Shown piece by piece: positions 45,701 through 50,397 of a stretch of DNA of 64,000 nucleotides; positions within the stretch are counted from its first letter, which is position 1; each line of letters starts with the position of its first letter. The stretch is from Locusta migratoria (taxonomy: Eukaryota > Arthropoda > Insecta > Orthoptera > Acrididae): positions 662,349,676-662,413,675 of the forward strand of contig CM048744.1 of NCBI GenBank assembly GCA_026315105.1, given 5' to 3'. Below the pieces are notes generated by a model that saw nothing but the letters and a program-made list of their open reading frames with translations, ran no database searches and had not been told where the DNA came from. The position numbers were made by a program, and so were the translations under genes.

Positions 45701-47707
45701 ATGATGGCTACCGGCCATCACAGCGCAATAGGCCGCACTGACACCACAACACGCGAGCGTCACCAGTAAGCTACTGCCGCCGCGCGGCCCACGGCCAGCA
45801 GGAGAGATACGGAAGCCCTCACCCCATTCGCCGATGAACACCAACCATGTCTCGCTATGCAAGAATCAATAGGCAACGGCTAACCCCCACCCCTTCCACC
45901 TCAGCATCCTATCAAAAATAAAGTTCCACTCTTCCGCAATACATTCACCAATAACATCGCTCATTTTAAAAAAATTATGACGTAATGTCTAAATGTAAGT
46001 AATATAAAGTGTAGTAACAACCAGCTCACACCAGTTACCCAGATGAAGGCCACTGTAACGTTGGCCGAAACGTTGGTTAAATAAGTAATAGCCTACATCA
46101 TGACGCGGTACCATACCCAGAAAACTTTTATGTCAATACATATTGAATGTGTGACTGTGGCGGATCGATATATAAATTAATGTATAAATTAATATCTATG
46201 GTCGAAGAGTTAGATTTACGACATTCAAAAGAGCAGTTCCCAATATGTGAAATGTTCACTTTAAGAGGATAATTAATTTATTGACCAAACGAGGGTACAT
46301 CGACAATCTGTCAACCACAAAGCGGAAGCAGCATAAAATACTTATTGTATCGGACAAGTGAATACTAAGATTTTTGTGATTATGTCATGACTTAAAGGAT
46401 GTGTTTAGGCAAGGACCTAAGAGAACAGCTTAAATTATTGTGAGTGAACAAGCAACGCTGGCAATGGGGTAATTATGTTCGGTCACAATAATTTAAGCTG
46501 TACTCGTAGATTCCTGCCTAACCACAACCTTTAAAATTGTGACATACTCTATGTAACTAGGCTACGACCATAGCTATGACATTCTACCAAATTACCCCAA
46601 TTTTGTAGCTTCAGCTTTATATGAATTTTTGAGAAATCAAGCTGATACTTTTCAGAGGTTTGTCAGTTTGAAAGCAGCACCCTGTTTGGTTTATTTAGAT
46701 GATGTCATGCTATTCTCTTGAACAATCAAAGAACATACATATTGTCTGAGAAATGTTTCAGCATGGTTGCTAAATGCTAACCTGCAGCTCAAGTTAAAAA
46801 AGTACTCCTTTGTGTCATATTAAGGAAACTTTATTAGTTCCACCAGAGTAAAAGCAGACCCATGGCTGACAGAAACCATTAGCAATTAACCTGCTCCCAG
46901 AAATATAGAAGAAATTCAGAGTTATTTTTCCATCAATTAAGTTATGACAGATGTTTTGTAAAAGACTGTGCTACTAAAGCCATACCATCAGCAAAGCTAC
47001 TGGACTGCAGAATAGGAGACTACAATAAGGAAAGTTAAACAAGTAGTCACAAATCCAGCATTGCATCTTTATTATTCTGAAAAACCAGTCATACTGTACT
47101 TTTAAATAATTTATTCCTAACAACTTTCGACTGGGTATCTCAACTATGCTTTCATCACGATTGATGCCTAATAATTTCACCAACTATTCCTTAAAATTTT
47201 GGAGTTTCGAGAGTCAGGAAATTAGGTGCTGTGTTTCATCATTCAGCTTTAATCTACTAGCCTTGGTACATTTGGATATAGCTAATTAAAAGGTCAAGAA
47301 GACTTGTGTTTCAATATTGAAGAGAGTGGAGATACGTTTTTACATTTAAGTACATACCTAATTTTTGGACGTGAATAGATTTATGATTCTTAGAAAGTTC
47401 TTGAAGAGCCTGTAATAAAAAAAGGAAGTGCTAAATTCCGCGAATGTACACAGATGGCAGAGTTTTTATAGCTTTTAAAGAGGCAGCAACGTTTAAGGTA
47501 AGTCTATCGGGTGGTTCAATTTTATGTTAAGGTTTAGTAATGTTTTATAAATGAACCATATGTAGCGTTCTTGATTATTACCGTTGCTTCCTCCGGTTTT
47601 CGACATGTTGCAATGATGATCTGCGGGGTTGGTTCATGGATTATCAGTTGCCTCACCAACTCCAGGCCAATTCCTCTGCTACAACCAGTAATCAACACCG
47701 ACCGCAT
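5258..47707 (-). CDS. sni: sniffer-like short-chain dehydrogenase/reductase (carbonyl reductase), five coding exons
   Basis: The coding sequence joins 47707-47582, 47409-47358, 22382-22189, 6870-6721 and 5482-5258, 747 nt including TAA, for 248 residues. Drosophila sniffer is about that length. Visible SDR motifs are TGCSRGIG near residues 8-15 (NADP(H)-binding glycine loop), NNAGIAG after LNLLI, NISSGLGS with the catalytic Ser, YGYRESK with the YxxxK pair, and HPGWVKTDMGG after it. In flies the enzyme is a cytosolic NADPH-dependent carbonyl reductase that protects neurons from oxidative damage; the role here is inferred from similarity. All four introns have GT/AG ends: intron 1 is 172 bp (phase 0), intron 2 is 24,975 bp (phase 1), intron 3 is 15,318 bp (phase 0) and intron 4 is 1,238 bp (phase 0). 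The start ATG at 47707 has an A-rich context (cgcaaATG), and the glycine motif begins seven residues later, as usual. No frameshift or stop was seen. A different C-factor-like SDR paralog cannot be excluded. Confidence 0.9.
5715..5905 (+). other. LTR-like or promoter-like segment within intron 4 (uncertain)
   Basis: A TATA-type stretch, a compact block ending tataataaagtgctagt with an AATAAA signal, and a following TC-rich segment resemble the R/U5 portion of a short LTR. No partner LTR, tRNA primer site or coding region accompanies it. It could be a solo-LTR relic or chance. Confidence 0.2.
6721..6870 (-). CDS. sni: sniffer-like SDR, coding exon 4
   Basis: It encodes 50 residues from TLVPLLRKAARHN through the catalytic-Ser strand NISSGLGS to YGYRESK, which carries the catalytic Tyr and Lys. 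The acceptor is cactgttgcag and the donor is AAG followed by GTACTG. Both edges are phase 0. Confidence 0.93.
7017..7085. repeat. (AGAC)n/(AG)n microsatellite
   Basis: Three AGAC-like units lead into about 28 AG units, inside intron 3 of the sniffer-like gene. Confidence 0.95.
7225..8849 (+). mobile_element. CR1/Jockey-like LINE, 5'-truncated with complete 3' end
   Basis: It enters within the reverse transcriptase: SNYRPISLLPAFSKIIEK, then FCDLSKAFDCVNH and CGVPQGSILKPLLF. The catalytic FADD box is split by one extra T at 7801, which moves the rest (DTSIAIKRTSS, FLGLQLDNKFSWEEH, SYGIIFWGNSS, VHTYNTRNKNDLH) to another frame ending near 8520. The 3' UTR (cttgacatgttccacatcc) ends in short AATCT repeats at about 8830-8849, typical of CR1-like 3' ends. 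It is inactive because of truncation and the frameshift. Confidence 0.88.
8990..9560 (-). mobile_element. I-like LINE relic: RNase H region
   Basis: On the minus strand there are pieces of a non-LTR RNase H: SVYTDGSQ near 9510-9535, CSDSIST-like near 9390-9410, and NEQAEVAY near 9225-9250. Stops and frame changes occur throughout. The layout matches the RNase H end of the larger I-like element at 28.8-33.4 kb. Confidence 0.5.
9561..10230. other. intronic sequence, no gene
   Basis: It contains a pyrimidine-rich stretch (about 9740-9960, TCTTC/CCTC-rich) that opens spurious reading frames, and a roughly 50-bp segment near 10143-10200 that recurs diverged at 11988-12045. Nothing else is recognised. 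Confidence 0.5.
10231..10973 (-). mobile_element. 743-bp foldback element with nested inverted repeats and 14-bp target duplication
   Basis: The outer arms (about 10261-10425 and 10830-10973) are diverged reverse complements, sharing cttccagtaactttcggg, attctgacac, ggcctgga, cttcag and gtgcagtc. An inner pair (about 10450-10535 and 10558-10632) forms a second hairpin. Direct repeats TAGTGTGCTGATGT (10217-10230) and TAGTGTGTTGATGT (10974-10987) flank it. The left end has about 30 bp (10231-10260) with no counterpart on the right. No coding capacity is seen. Confidence 0.7.
10988..12699. other. intronic A/T-rich sequence with one low-copy repeat motif
   Basis: No coding region is seen. At 11800-12050 the phrases accaaatttggttgaaattgg and aaggtcaagtgtgctaaatttt resemble coding-derived remnants of a repeat also seen at 10143-10200. 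The element type is not recognised. Confidence 0.4.
12770..13046 (+). repeat. single-arm copy of the GGCCATGGCCGATAG dispersed-repeat family
   Basis: It shares gaagtgcggtagcc, atggttgtatgac, gattgcgtgagtg, gaagaaggccatggccgatagc, cacgtctttgcggtgag and an end ttgcaacctgtactttccat with the right arm of the 50.5-51.6 kb palindrome, including its one-sided tail. There is no inverted partner here. Confidence 0.75.
13150..13650 (+). mobile_element. Penelope-like element relic (reverse transcriptase end)
   Basis: Pieces resemble the distal Penelope-type RT: HWVRYMGDDIFCLIDEP, where the usual box is RYVDD, and later NIAQTATNNGYNENLT, a conserved phrase before the GIY-YIG region. Stops interrupt it at several points and no GIY-YIG segment follows. 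A different RT lineage is possible. Confidence 0.45.
13655..14339 (+). mobile_element. CR1/Jockey-like LINE, left half (split by Gypsy-1)
   Basis: RT blocks are RKQFVFLKTNSGSY, YGEPQGSLLGPLLLL, YADDTT preceded by an in-frame stop, and CTKFLGIIIHDNLRQD. The frame at the right edge (LTIIGIYILKITM) runs straight on into the segment starting at 21136 if Gypsy-1 and one AATG are removed, so the two halves are one element. Confidence 0.85.
14340..14558 (+). repeat. 5' LTR of Gypsy-1
   Basis: The 219-bp LTR starts TGTGGCGGCGG and ends CCCCCACA. It contains an AATAAA near 14495. A probable primer-binding site (TGGTGACTCCG) starts two bases after its end. Confidence 0.9.
15780..16335 (+). pseudogene. 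Gypsy-1 gag remnant
   Basis: The segment IIEEENLGDKCPSELWRRL corresponds to the conserved gag stretch seen in Gypsy-2 and Gypsy-3 (EEYLGEKNSSQLW, EEHVGDKKLLQMW). Near 16250-16330, in another frame, HYPYCFFQAHF looks like the remains of the C-x3-H zinc motif that is clearer in Gypsy-3. Frameshifts separate these parts. Confidence 0.75.
16395..16710 (+). pseudogene. Gypsy-1 protease remnant
   Basis: A retropepsin-like stretch reads NFLIYTGADVPLLP, where the family has D-T/S-G. The catalytic Asp is replaced by Tyr. HILGIDFLLFHGL follows as the usual end of the domain. An in-frame TGA lies between the two. Confidence 0.8.
16711..18120 (+). other. Gypsy-1 linker between protease and reverse transcriptase
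   Basis: About 1.4 kb separates protease and RT. It includes a charged, helix-prone stretch (CSDTAAKLQSDSDKFN region near 16890-17010), then Pro/Ser-rich and Pro/Ala-rich sequence with a C run at 17740-17753. Gypsy-2 and Gypsy-3 have comparable linkers. No known domain is recognised. Confidence 0.6.
18145..19092 (+). pseudogene. Gypsy-1 reverse transcriptase and RNase H remnant
   Basis: RT parts are SSWASPIHVIKKHDSTWRMC and, after a frame change near 18535, YLDDILIFSSSFEENK with the catalytic box intact. RNase H follows directly with VTTDASDTAIGALL and NHKPLAAA. A stop ends it at 19092; the linker phrase HYIEGVDNVVTDFQS is in another frame. Confidence 0.88.
19340..19992 (+). pseudogene. Gypsy-1 integrase remnant
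   Basis: The zinc-binding region (ELVYLGVKAS to ARFCVARQ) has lost expected His and Cys residues. The core in another frame has the Asp residues in MIDRTTRWMEA and ITTDQGCQFES, but the third catalytic residue is Lys in NNGLVKWWHR where Glu is usual. A C run at 19509-19521 marks one frame change. Confidence 0.85.
20010..20894 (+). other. Gypsy-1 post-integrase proline-rich tail and polypurine tract
   Basis: It contains CTLPGELVTL-type sequence in pieces (GQQLTLPGELV), then a Pro/Ser-rich tail with SINRLKSAHLDP, matching the RLRPVYVEP segment of Gypsy-4. It ends at the purine tract before the 3' LTR. Confidence 0.6.
20895..21131 (+). repeat. 3' LTR of Gypsy-1
   Basis: The 237-bp LTR aligns to the 5' LTR at roughly nine positions in ten by eye. 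The extra length is a GT run followed by a run of G at about 20922-20955, where the 5' LTR has only gtgtgcgtgta. A purine-rich tract (gagggtgtgggg) precedes it as the polypurine tract. Confidence 0.9.
21132..21412 (+). mobile_element. CR1/Jockey-like LINE, right half (C-terminal end)
   Basis: It encodes YVKTISPNQNYDLHEHNTRQ, continuing the reading frame of 13655-14339, and ends with a stop near 21411. The HNTRQ motif is typical of the end of CR1/Jockey-like ORF2 (compare YNTRNK at about 8407). An A/T-rich 3' region follows. Confidence 0.85.
21420..22188. other. A/T-rich intron sequence, no gene
   Basis: Very A/T rich, with (AATAAT)n near 21722-21745. It probably holds the degenerate 3' UTR of the split LINE and then unique intron up to the exon 3 donor. 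Confidence 0.4.
22189..22382 (-). CDS. sni: sniffer-like SDR, coding exon 3
   Basis: It encodes the segment from VTDFSSLANF through NLLINNAGIAGN to APILLTQ, the SDR core with the NNAG motif. The acceptor is aattccag and the donor is CAG followed by GTAAGA. The exon lies isolated between a 15-kb and a 25-kb intron. Confidence 0.92.
22566..22700 (-). mobile_element. RTE-type LINE, 3'-terminal fragment
   Basis: The sequence agatcttcagtccgatctg followed by gctctccatactactctatc and aagcttcttcat matches, with divergence, the 3' terminus of the RTE element at 37215-37340. Only about 130 bp remain. Confidence 0.7.
22701..23079 (+). repeat. unclassified C-rich repeat next to Gypsy-2
   Basis: A pyrimidine/A-rich stretch with a 17-bp C run (about 22795-22811) and a proline-rich, stop-interrupted reading on the plus strand. 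It resembles non-coding or coding remnants of an orthopteran repeat I cannot name. Confidence 0.3.
23080..23286 (+). repeat. 5' LTR of Gypsy-2 (boundaries approximate)
   Basis: It starts TGTGGCGACCG, carries AATAAA near 23220, and ends at the CA before tactggtgacccc, by analogy with Gypsy-1. With no partner LTR the edges are estimates. Confidence 0.65.
24190..24940 (+). pseudogene. Gypsy-2 gag remnant
   Basis: One frame to 24730 has FDHFSLDDAARYLCII, EEYLGEKNSSQLWCRL and PPSERIHITDRVY. After a frame change, the zinc-type motif HYVYCYYQSHFGDVAKKC appears near 24838-24892 with the expected His replaced by Gln. Confidence 0.8.
24995..25305 (+). pseudogene. Gypsy-2 protease remnant
   Basis: SPSGSRLYFHDCG leads to FLIDAGPDVSLLP. 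The catalytic Asp is kept, but the following Thr is Ala and the usual Ala-Asp reads Pro-Asp. The region ends at a stop near 25301. Confidence 0.8.
25306..26090 (+). other. Gypsy-2 linker between protease and reverse transcriptase
   Basis: About 0.8 kb with no recognised domain in the position of the Gypsy-1 and Gypsy-3 linkers. It has short helix-prone and Ser/Pro-rich pieces separated by stops. Confidence 0.5.
26092..27268 (+). pseudogene. Gypsy-2 reverse transcriptase and RNase H remnant
   Basis: RT has LIDGPPTSSKL, SYWSSPIHLVPKQNGTWHIC, FSVVNCKRAYHQVPMAED and, after a frame change near 26480, AYLDDILVFSYSVKEN. A TAA at about 26700 ends this frame. RNase H keeps its start (MDASDIA) and end (FHYIKGVYNIVADFLS) but lacks most of the middle, so an internal deletion is likely. 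Confidence 0.85.
27380..28010 (+). pseudogene. Gypsy-2 integrase remnant
   Basis: The zinc region is fairly complete (HHNLAHPGIKFSTNLV, then DMRQDCQA, a TGA, and QACVPCQRSK). The catalytic core is spread over several frames (QHVHNDLV, TTEQGRQFAS-like, CHPQGNG-like) with many breaks. Confidence 0.75.
28100..28797 (+). other. Gypsy-2 proline-rich tail with long C homopolymers
   Basis: Proline-rich reading frames and C runs at about 28150-28165 and 28187-28205. It matches the tail of Gypsy-1 in position and composition and ends at the junction with the I-like LINE. Confidence 0.55.
29100..29370 (-). pseudogene. I-like LINE RNase H remnant
   Basis: AEVVYTDGSLVDCHSGYAYV and SIFTAELVAI are typical of non-LTR RNase H (DGS motif followed by the Glu strand). 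The same domain is seen as a smaller relic at 8990-9560. Confidence 0.8.
29900..30900 (-). pseudogene. I-like LINE ORF2 reverse transcriptase remnant
   Basis: Scattered RT blocks include SALSVPLLFIVINGLAV near 30185-30235 and an LGMLMTSACTS-type remnant of the YADD region near 30120-30160, broken by a C/G run at about 30163-30176. Frames shift repeatedly. Confidence 0.6.
31480..32160 (-). pseudogene. I-like LINE ORF2 endonuclease remnant
   Basis: The start VLLQWNCGSFFNHLAELQQL with CLALQETLF (about 31990-32110) matches the first strands and catalytic Glu region of an AP endonuclease. LGDFNARYPLWGG-like sequence lies near 31680-31720 in another frame. Confidence 0.75.
32280..33420 (-). pseudogene. 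I-like LINE ORF1 (gag-like) remnant
   Basis: Two zinc-knuckle-like motifs are visible: QCFRCWKFGHMSSQW near 32990-33035, where the last Cys is Trp, and CLNCGQHYLPCSPAC near 32870-32920. A Pro/Ser/Gln-rich tail follows at 32364-32650. Upstream, FVRFAHWGPKDHRVAT and VKVILYQCDIKPYVS correspond to the segment before the knuckles. Confidence 0.75.
33421..35915. other. intron 2 sequence without recognised gene
   Basis: It includes an (ATT)n stretch near 34312-34346 and several short frames without family resemblance. About 34195-34600 may hold further repeat fragments. No splice-compatible coding segment was found. Confidence 0.4.
35916..36335 (-). mobile_element. PIF1-type helicase fragment, probably Helitron relic
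   Basis: A 139-residue frame matches the end of PIF1/Helitron helicases: RLQFPVRLAFSMTINKAHGQ (helicase motif V region) and FSHGQLYVACSRVG (motif VI region with its Arg). The terminal segment ending YIYPPNNTTNN is like Helitron proteins. Replication-initiator and upstream helicase parts are missing. A cellular PIF1 exon is unlikely because the frame is truncated and embedded in repeats. Confidence 0.75.
36722..36768. repeat. (CA)n microsatellite
   Basis: About 23 uninterrupted CA units. It creates His/Thr and Cys/Val repeat translations on either strand. Confidence 0.95.
37226..38620 (-). pseudogene. RTE ORF continuation: RT core and C-terminal domain
   Basis: In the same frame as the upstream part, it carries FKKNVIIPIPKKAG, then TAG at 38392-38390, FVDLEKAFDNVDW, VRQGCSLSPMLFNLYIEQ, the catalytic LRFADDIVIL box, FCYLGSKITNDGRS, ALYGSETWT and LVGHILRH, ending SNQSPD. 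All RT residues expected to be catalytic are present. Only the two stop codons disable it on inspection. Confidence 0.9.
38621..40282 (-). CDS. RTE ORF: endonuclease and N-terminal RT region (ends at a premature TGA)
   Basis: 553 residues. The AP-endonuclease fold is complete: GAWNVRSLNRVGKL, ISEVRWQ with the catalytic Glu, VMGDWNSVVGQG, TWKRPGD and DSDHNLLV with the terminal Asp-His pair. A linker rich in Lys/Glu follows, then NKAPGVDDIPSELL, the first RT block. The frame ends at TGA (38623-38621) but continues without shift. The true start Met is uncertain, as the first residues may be leader. Confidence 0.88.
   Translation of the reverse strand: MALPHSYCERLKARGNYSRYLSRGHAAVLYEHMMMASSRVKYSGGKIVPHSDLRAGTTQEDVIIRKDNTGILRVGAWNVRSLNRVGKLENLKREMDRLKLDIVGISEVRWQDEQDFWSGEYRIINTKSIGGITGVGLIMNKKIGMRVNYYDQHSDRIIIVKIDTKPTPTTVVQVYMPTSSADDEEIEEIYEELKEIIQTIKGEENLIVMGDWNSVVGQGREGRIVGEYGLGKRNERGSRLVEFCTEHNLVITNTWFKNHKRRLYTWKRPGDTGRYQIDFIMVRHRFRNQVLQCKTYPGADIDSDHNLLVMNCRLKLKKLQKGRKIRRWDLDKLKESEVVENFRGSFRQQLTETGENKTEEEWVKLRDEIVKVAEDKIGRKERPTKNPWISQEILNLIDERRKYKNAVNETGKMEYRRLRNEIDRKCKMAKQEWLEGKCKDVEECINRGKIDTAYRKIKEKFGDKKNSSMNIKDTDGKPVLSKQGKAERWQEYIERLYKGNELGDNIVGREEDVDDAEIGDTVLGEEFDRALKDLSRNKAPGVDDIPSELLKSL
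40700..41620 (-). mobile_element. CR1/Jockey-like LINE, C-terminal fragment
   Basis: On the minus strand: KFLGLWVNDNLKWDRHIEKV, then after frame changes SGVMFWGNSPTVLRIFRIQK and the terminal LQLFNNLPTSIKSING. These match the thumb and C-terminal region of the LINE at 7225-8849. The catalytic RT core is absent. Confidence 0.8.
42076..42245 (-). repeat. single-arm copy of the GGCCATGGCCGATAG dispersed-repeat family
   Basis: It corresponds base for base, with modest divergence, to the left arm of the palindrome from about 50495 to 50670 (aaagacgtggcgatgagctg, cagccatggccttctgcag, caaccatcacctctggctgcc). A stretch of the family near the middle is deleted. Confidence 0.75.
42460..42476. repeat. 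C homopolymer
   Basis: An uninterrupted run of about 16 C within otherwise T/A-rich sequence. Confidence 0.9.
42720..43970 (+). mobile_element. LINE ORF1/endonuclease relic
   Basis: Plus-strand fragments resemble the beginning of a CR1/Jockey-like element: an ORF1-like stretch from 42759, then endonuclease pieces IGIVIVNCRSIYG, a MWLKPDVNSNEILNSNWNIY block (about 43575-43635), FYRPPDSAAV and FNGDFILAGIDWE-like sequence near 43870-43915. It is broken by many stops and lacks RT. Confidence 0.6.
44390..44790 (+). repeat. unclassified orthopteran-type repeat with AAGGCC hairpin
   Basis: A C/T-rich stretch is followed by a short GT-rich segment, then gagaaaggccttaaggccgaaagct. The last hairpin phrase is a hallmark I recall from abundant non-coding repeats of locusts. 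No coding content. Confidence 0.45.
44791..45655. other. intron 2 sequence, no recognised gene
   Basis: Mixed-composition sequence with short frames only. Phrases such as acttctgaggtttcacttcatcagagggcc suggest an old repeat, not identified. Confidence 0.3.
45656..46140. repeat. unclassified G/C-rich dispersed repeat
   Basis: A G/C-rich block (45690-45850) followed by sequence ending atgaaggccactgtaacgttggccgaaacgttgg, a palindromic phrase found in many arthropod repeats. The 62-residue minus-strand frame in it is probably not a gene. Confidence 0.4.
46382..46545. repeat. imperfect 62-bp inverted repeat (hairpin)
   Basis: Arms 46382-46443 and 46483-46545 match with about one mismatch in five and a 39-base loop. 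Shared blocks are cagcttaaattattgtga and ttaggca. No flanking direct repeat was found. It may be a miniature foldback element. Confidence 0.65.
46590..47105 (+). mobile_element. Gypsy-type RT/RNase H relic of a second lineage
   Basis: FQRFVSLKAAPCLVYLDDVM with LFS, then KEHTYCLRNV, LNANLQLKLKKYSFV and RNIEEIQSYF match the RT palm and connection of Ty3/Gypsy elements. The wording differs from Gypsy-1 to -3 and fits another lineage. Stops occur roughly every 30-40 codons. It lies about 250 bp from exon 2 of the sniffer-like gene. Confidence 0.7.
47358..47409 (-). CDS. sni: sniffer-like SDR, coding exon 2 (52-nt small exon)
   Basis: This 52-nt exon encodes ALQELSKNHKSIHVQKL plus one base of the next codon. 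The acceptor follows a pyrimidine run (ttttttattacag) and the donor is GTATGT. The one-base overhang (G) joins the AT at the start of exon 3 to make the Asp of the conserved D-V-T-D segment, so phase, splice sites and protein alignment agree. Confidence 0.88.
47582..47707 (-). CDS. sni: sniffer-like SDR, coding exon 1
   Basis: It encodes 42 residues: the start Met, the first beta strand, the TGCSRGIG cofactor loop and the ATCRKPEEAT segment that aligns with TTCRNREQA of fly sniffer. The donor is GTAATA directly after the ACG codon (phase 0). Confidence 0.9.
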
Positions 47708-47900
47708 TTGCGTCTGTCTTTACGAGTACAATTACGCAAAAATATAGGCTTAAGTTGCAGCGTTCGTGCGGAATGTTGGCGTCTACAGTAGACAGAAAGA
47801 CGTCACCTACTAACTTCTCACTTTGTAGTCCAGCGAGAAGGAAGTCAGTAACCAACGAAGATCACTCAATTACGCAAGATCAAGGCCTCCAGTCTTGCAG
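47708..47900 (-). promoter_or_regulatory. 5' UTR and probable promoter region of the sniffer-like gene
   Basis: About 200 bp upstream of the start codon are less A/T-rich than their surroundings and contain no recognisable repeat. A TGACGTC-type CRE-like core lies on the minus strand near 47801-47808. No TATA box is evident where one would be expected. The transcription start cannot be placed from sequence alone. Confidence 0.3.
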
Positions 47901-48950
47901 ATACCTGTTAGCCAGGTAATCTGTACCTCCGGGCGGGAAAATTCAATGTATAACCTAAGAGAACGAAAGTGTACAGCGTTGATCGTTTACCAAAAATTGA
48001 TTAAAAGGACTTTCAGAAACAAAATGTATTATCATATATTATTTCTGTGTACTACACACGTAGCAACGTTGTAAAGTGTTTTTGCGTGCCTGTCTCTTTA
48101 TCATTCGAGAATACACATCGGGAAGTTGTGGCTTCACTTCACTGTAGGGTAAATGAGTGTAAAGTACAGTATTTGCATATTTCAAAGTACTATTATCGCT
48201 GCCAAGGGTACATAGTGAAAGTGTAGAAAATTTATACACTGACACAACCCTCCATGGTCACATATATACCTGGCCTTGGTCAATACAAGAAAAACAAAAA
48301 CAACGCAAACTCGCAAAGCATCTAAATCCATTGGATGTTGCTGCACAAGCTCGCCAACACAGACATCCTAATTCTCCTAGTTTGACATTAAAATCTCCCT
48401 AAATCTAAAGAAAAACTAATAATAATAAATCTTTGAGGAGCTAATTTTTTACCTATAATTACACAAACAAATGTATACCTGCATATTATGTATTATTAAA
48501 TAAAAAAATAAAGTTGAGCAAAGAAAAGAAAAATGGAAATTCACTTCTGTGCTTATCTAGTGTAAGAAAAACACGAAACGCTTGAAGACTTTTAAAGGCA
48601 AATCCACGCCGTCCGACACGTCATGTTCTGTCGGAACATTGCCATTTTCATTTGCGATAATCACGCCATTTTTGTTTTTTAAATGTTTATATTACTTTTA
48701 ATTTCCAAATGTCACGCATTTGTTGGAGGGCGTCTTGTTTGACCTGACCAGTCTCCGGGTTACATTTATTTTATTGCATCACACTTTTAAAAATCTAATT
48801 GTAGTCTCATTTTTCGATTTTCAACGTATACTGACTTACATACTAATGCATATGTTATTTGTGGGTTCTGCCTCTTCTCCCCCTGCCCTCCCCCCTCGTC
48901 ATTTAGATTTGGATCCAGTAACATCAATTTATGTTATATACCTGTTATTT
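47901..48950. other. upstream intergenic sequence, no gene
   Basis: No coding region or recognisable repeat. A GTCCGACACGTC-type G/C-rich patch at about 48608-48645 stands out in A/T-rich surroundings. Confidence 0.35.
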
Positions 48951-48952
48951 GT

Positions 48953-49130
48953 TGAAACTTCCTGGCAGGTTCAAATTGTCTGTTCGAACCGGAAATCGAA
49001 CCTAGGACCTTTGCCTTTCGCGGGCAAGGCTATAGGTAAAGGTCCCAGATTCGAGTCCTGGTTCCGGCACACAATTGTAACATGCCAGGAAGTTTCATAT
49101 CAGCCCAGAATGAAAGTTTCATTTTGTTTT
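48953..49130. mobile_element. tRNA-like foldback repeat with TGAAACTTCCTGGCA ends
   Basis: Arms 48953-49017 and 49035-49097 are diverged reverse complements beginning and ending with TGAAACTTCCTGGCA. Each carries a tRNA T-arm/B-box remnant (GGTTCGATTTCC on the minus strand, GATTCGAGTCC on the plus strand). The minus strand also has the anticodon-arm phrase TTGCCCGCGAAAGGCAA. Sequence past the right arm (tatcagcccagaatgaaagt) has no left counterpart. It resembles a repeat I recall as abundant in Schistocerca. Confidence 0.7.
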
Positions 49131-49359
49131 TTTGTTTGTTATCGTTATTTTGCTTATGGTTTTGTTCTTATCCCTTGTATTTTATTCGTTAATATAGAGC
49201 TTTTTAGCTAATTGATGCTAATTTATTGTCTTTGTCATATTTTTATTGTTTGTGGAGCATCTTTTACAAATACTTCTTTTCTCGATTCTGAAGGTTTTTC
49301 TTGTAGTTTCCAGTCTTGTGACTACATCTGTTGTTGTTTTGTATTTGTACTTCGTTTCT

Positions 49360-50240
49360 TTGATTACTGGGGTGGTGGATCAGGAGGGGAGTGGGGCTCC
49401 AGCGGTGGTCGGTCATCTAGGTGTTCTGGGGTTTGTTCATTGGGTGTAAGTGCAAGTTCCGGGAAGATTTTGGTGTTTTTTTGGGGCTCTTGGTGGATGG
49501 TGTATTTTGTTTTGGCTTTCTCGTCTTTCGTTGTTGTTATGGCTGGCATATGTGATCTGGTTTTAAGTAAGTGGCTCCTGCACCTTGTTCTCAGGTGGCC
49601 CTGCCTTGTTTGTAGTGACCTTGTTTTAGTTATTCTGCACACCTCATCACAGCTTGTTCTGTAGTGTAGTTTTACCATACTTCTCAGTAGTCCTCTTTCA
49701 GACCCAGCCTTATTCTAAGATAGAGAGCTGTGTCATTTAGTTGTAGGGGGGTGTCTCATAATGTGAAGTTGGATGCCTCTGGTATAATATTGCTTCTTTT
49801 TTCAGAGATGTTTGTGGCAGAACAGTACAATCTGGGTTTTGTGGTGTTTGGTGTTATGCACCAATTCTGAATCCAGGTTTTAAGTTTGTTCTGTTATCAA
49901 AGGTTGAGGACCTTGAATGCAGTGCTGCTCGCATATAACGCTACGCTTTCTGCACTGGTGGTGGTCAGTGGTATATCTGATGTGTACAGCACACACAGCA
50001 GGGGTGATATTATTGCTCCTGGTGGTACTTCGATTTGTGGTATGAATGGATTGGATGTTTGTTGTCCGATTGCGGACTCTGCACCTCGGTCTTGTATTTG
50101 GTTGGCTATTAGGCATATCATTTCTGTGGGGATCTGAAGTTATGCTAGTTTGTGTAAGAACCCAGTACCCATACAGGGCTGATGCAACATACATGCGGCC
50201 ACATGGGGCAGCACATCAGCAGGGCAGCACCAGAGAGAGG
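49360..50240 (-). mobile_element. Jockey-like LINE RT relic
   Basis: Minus-strand RT core: MICLIANQIQDR, EVPPGAIISPLLCVLYTSDI and ESVALYA, the last where ALYADD is expected, then a frame change. A downstream Thr/Pro-rich C-terminal stretch lies at 49364-49678. ORF1 and endonuclease are absent. Confidence 0.65.
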
Positions 50241-50397
50241 CAGTGGCAGGTCTAGCAGAGTCCGATGTACAGGGTGCGGCAGGGAAGCCGAGTAAAATTC
50301 TGTGACAACTCGTTTCTCTGAGCCACTGTGGTGTTTGTGTGATTGCTGACTATAAAAGCAATTTTTTTTAATCACTTTATTTCTAGAAGAGCCATTG

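Noticed and set aside
45674..45862. A 62-residue minus-strand frame with Gly/Ala-rich sequence
   Set aside because: It lies in a G/C-rich dispersed repeat, lacks a recognisable domain and has no splice-compatible neighbours.
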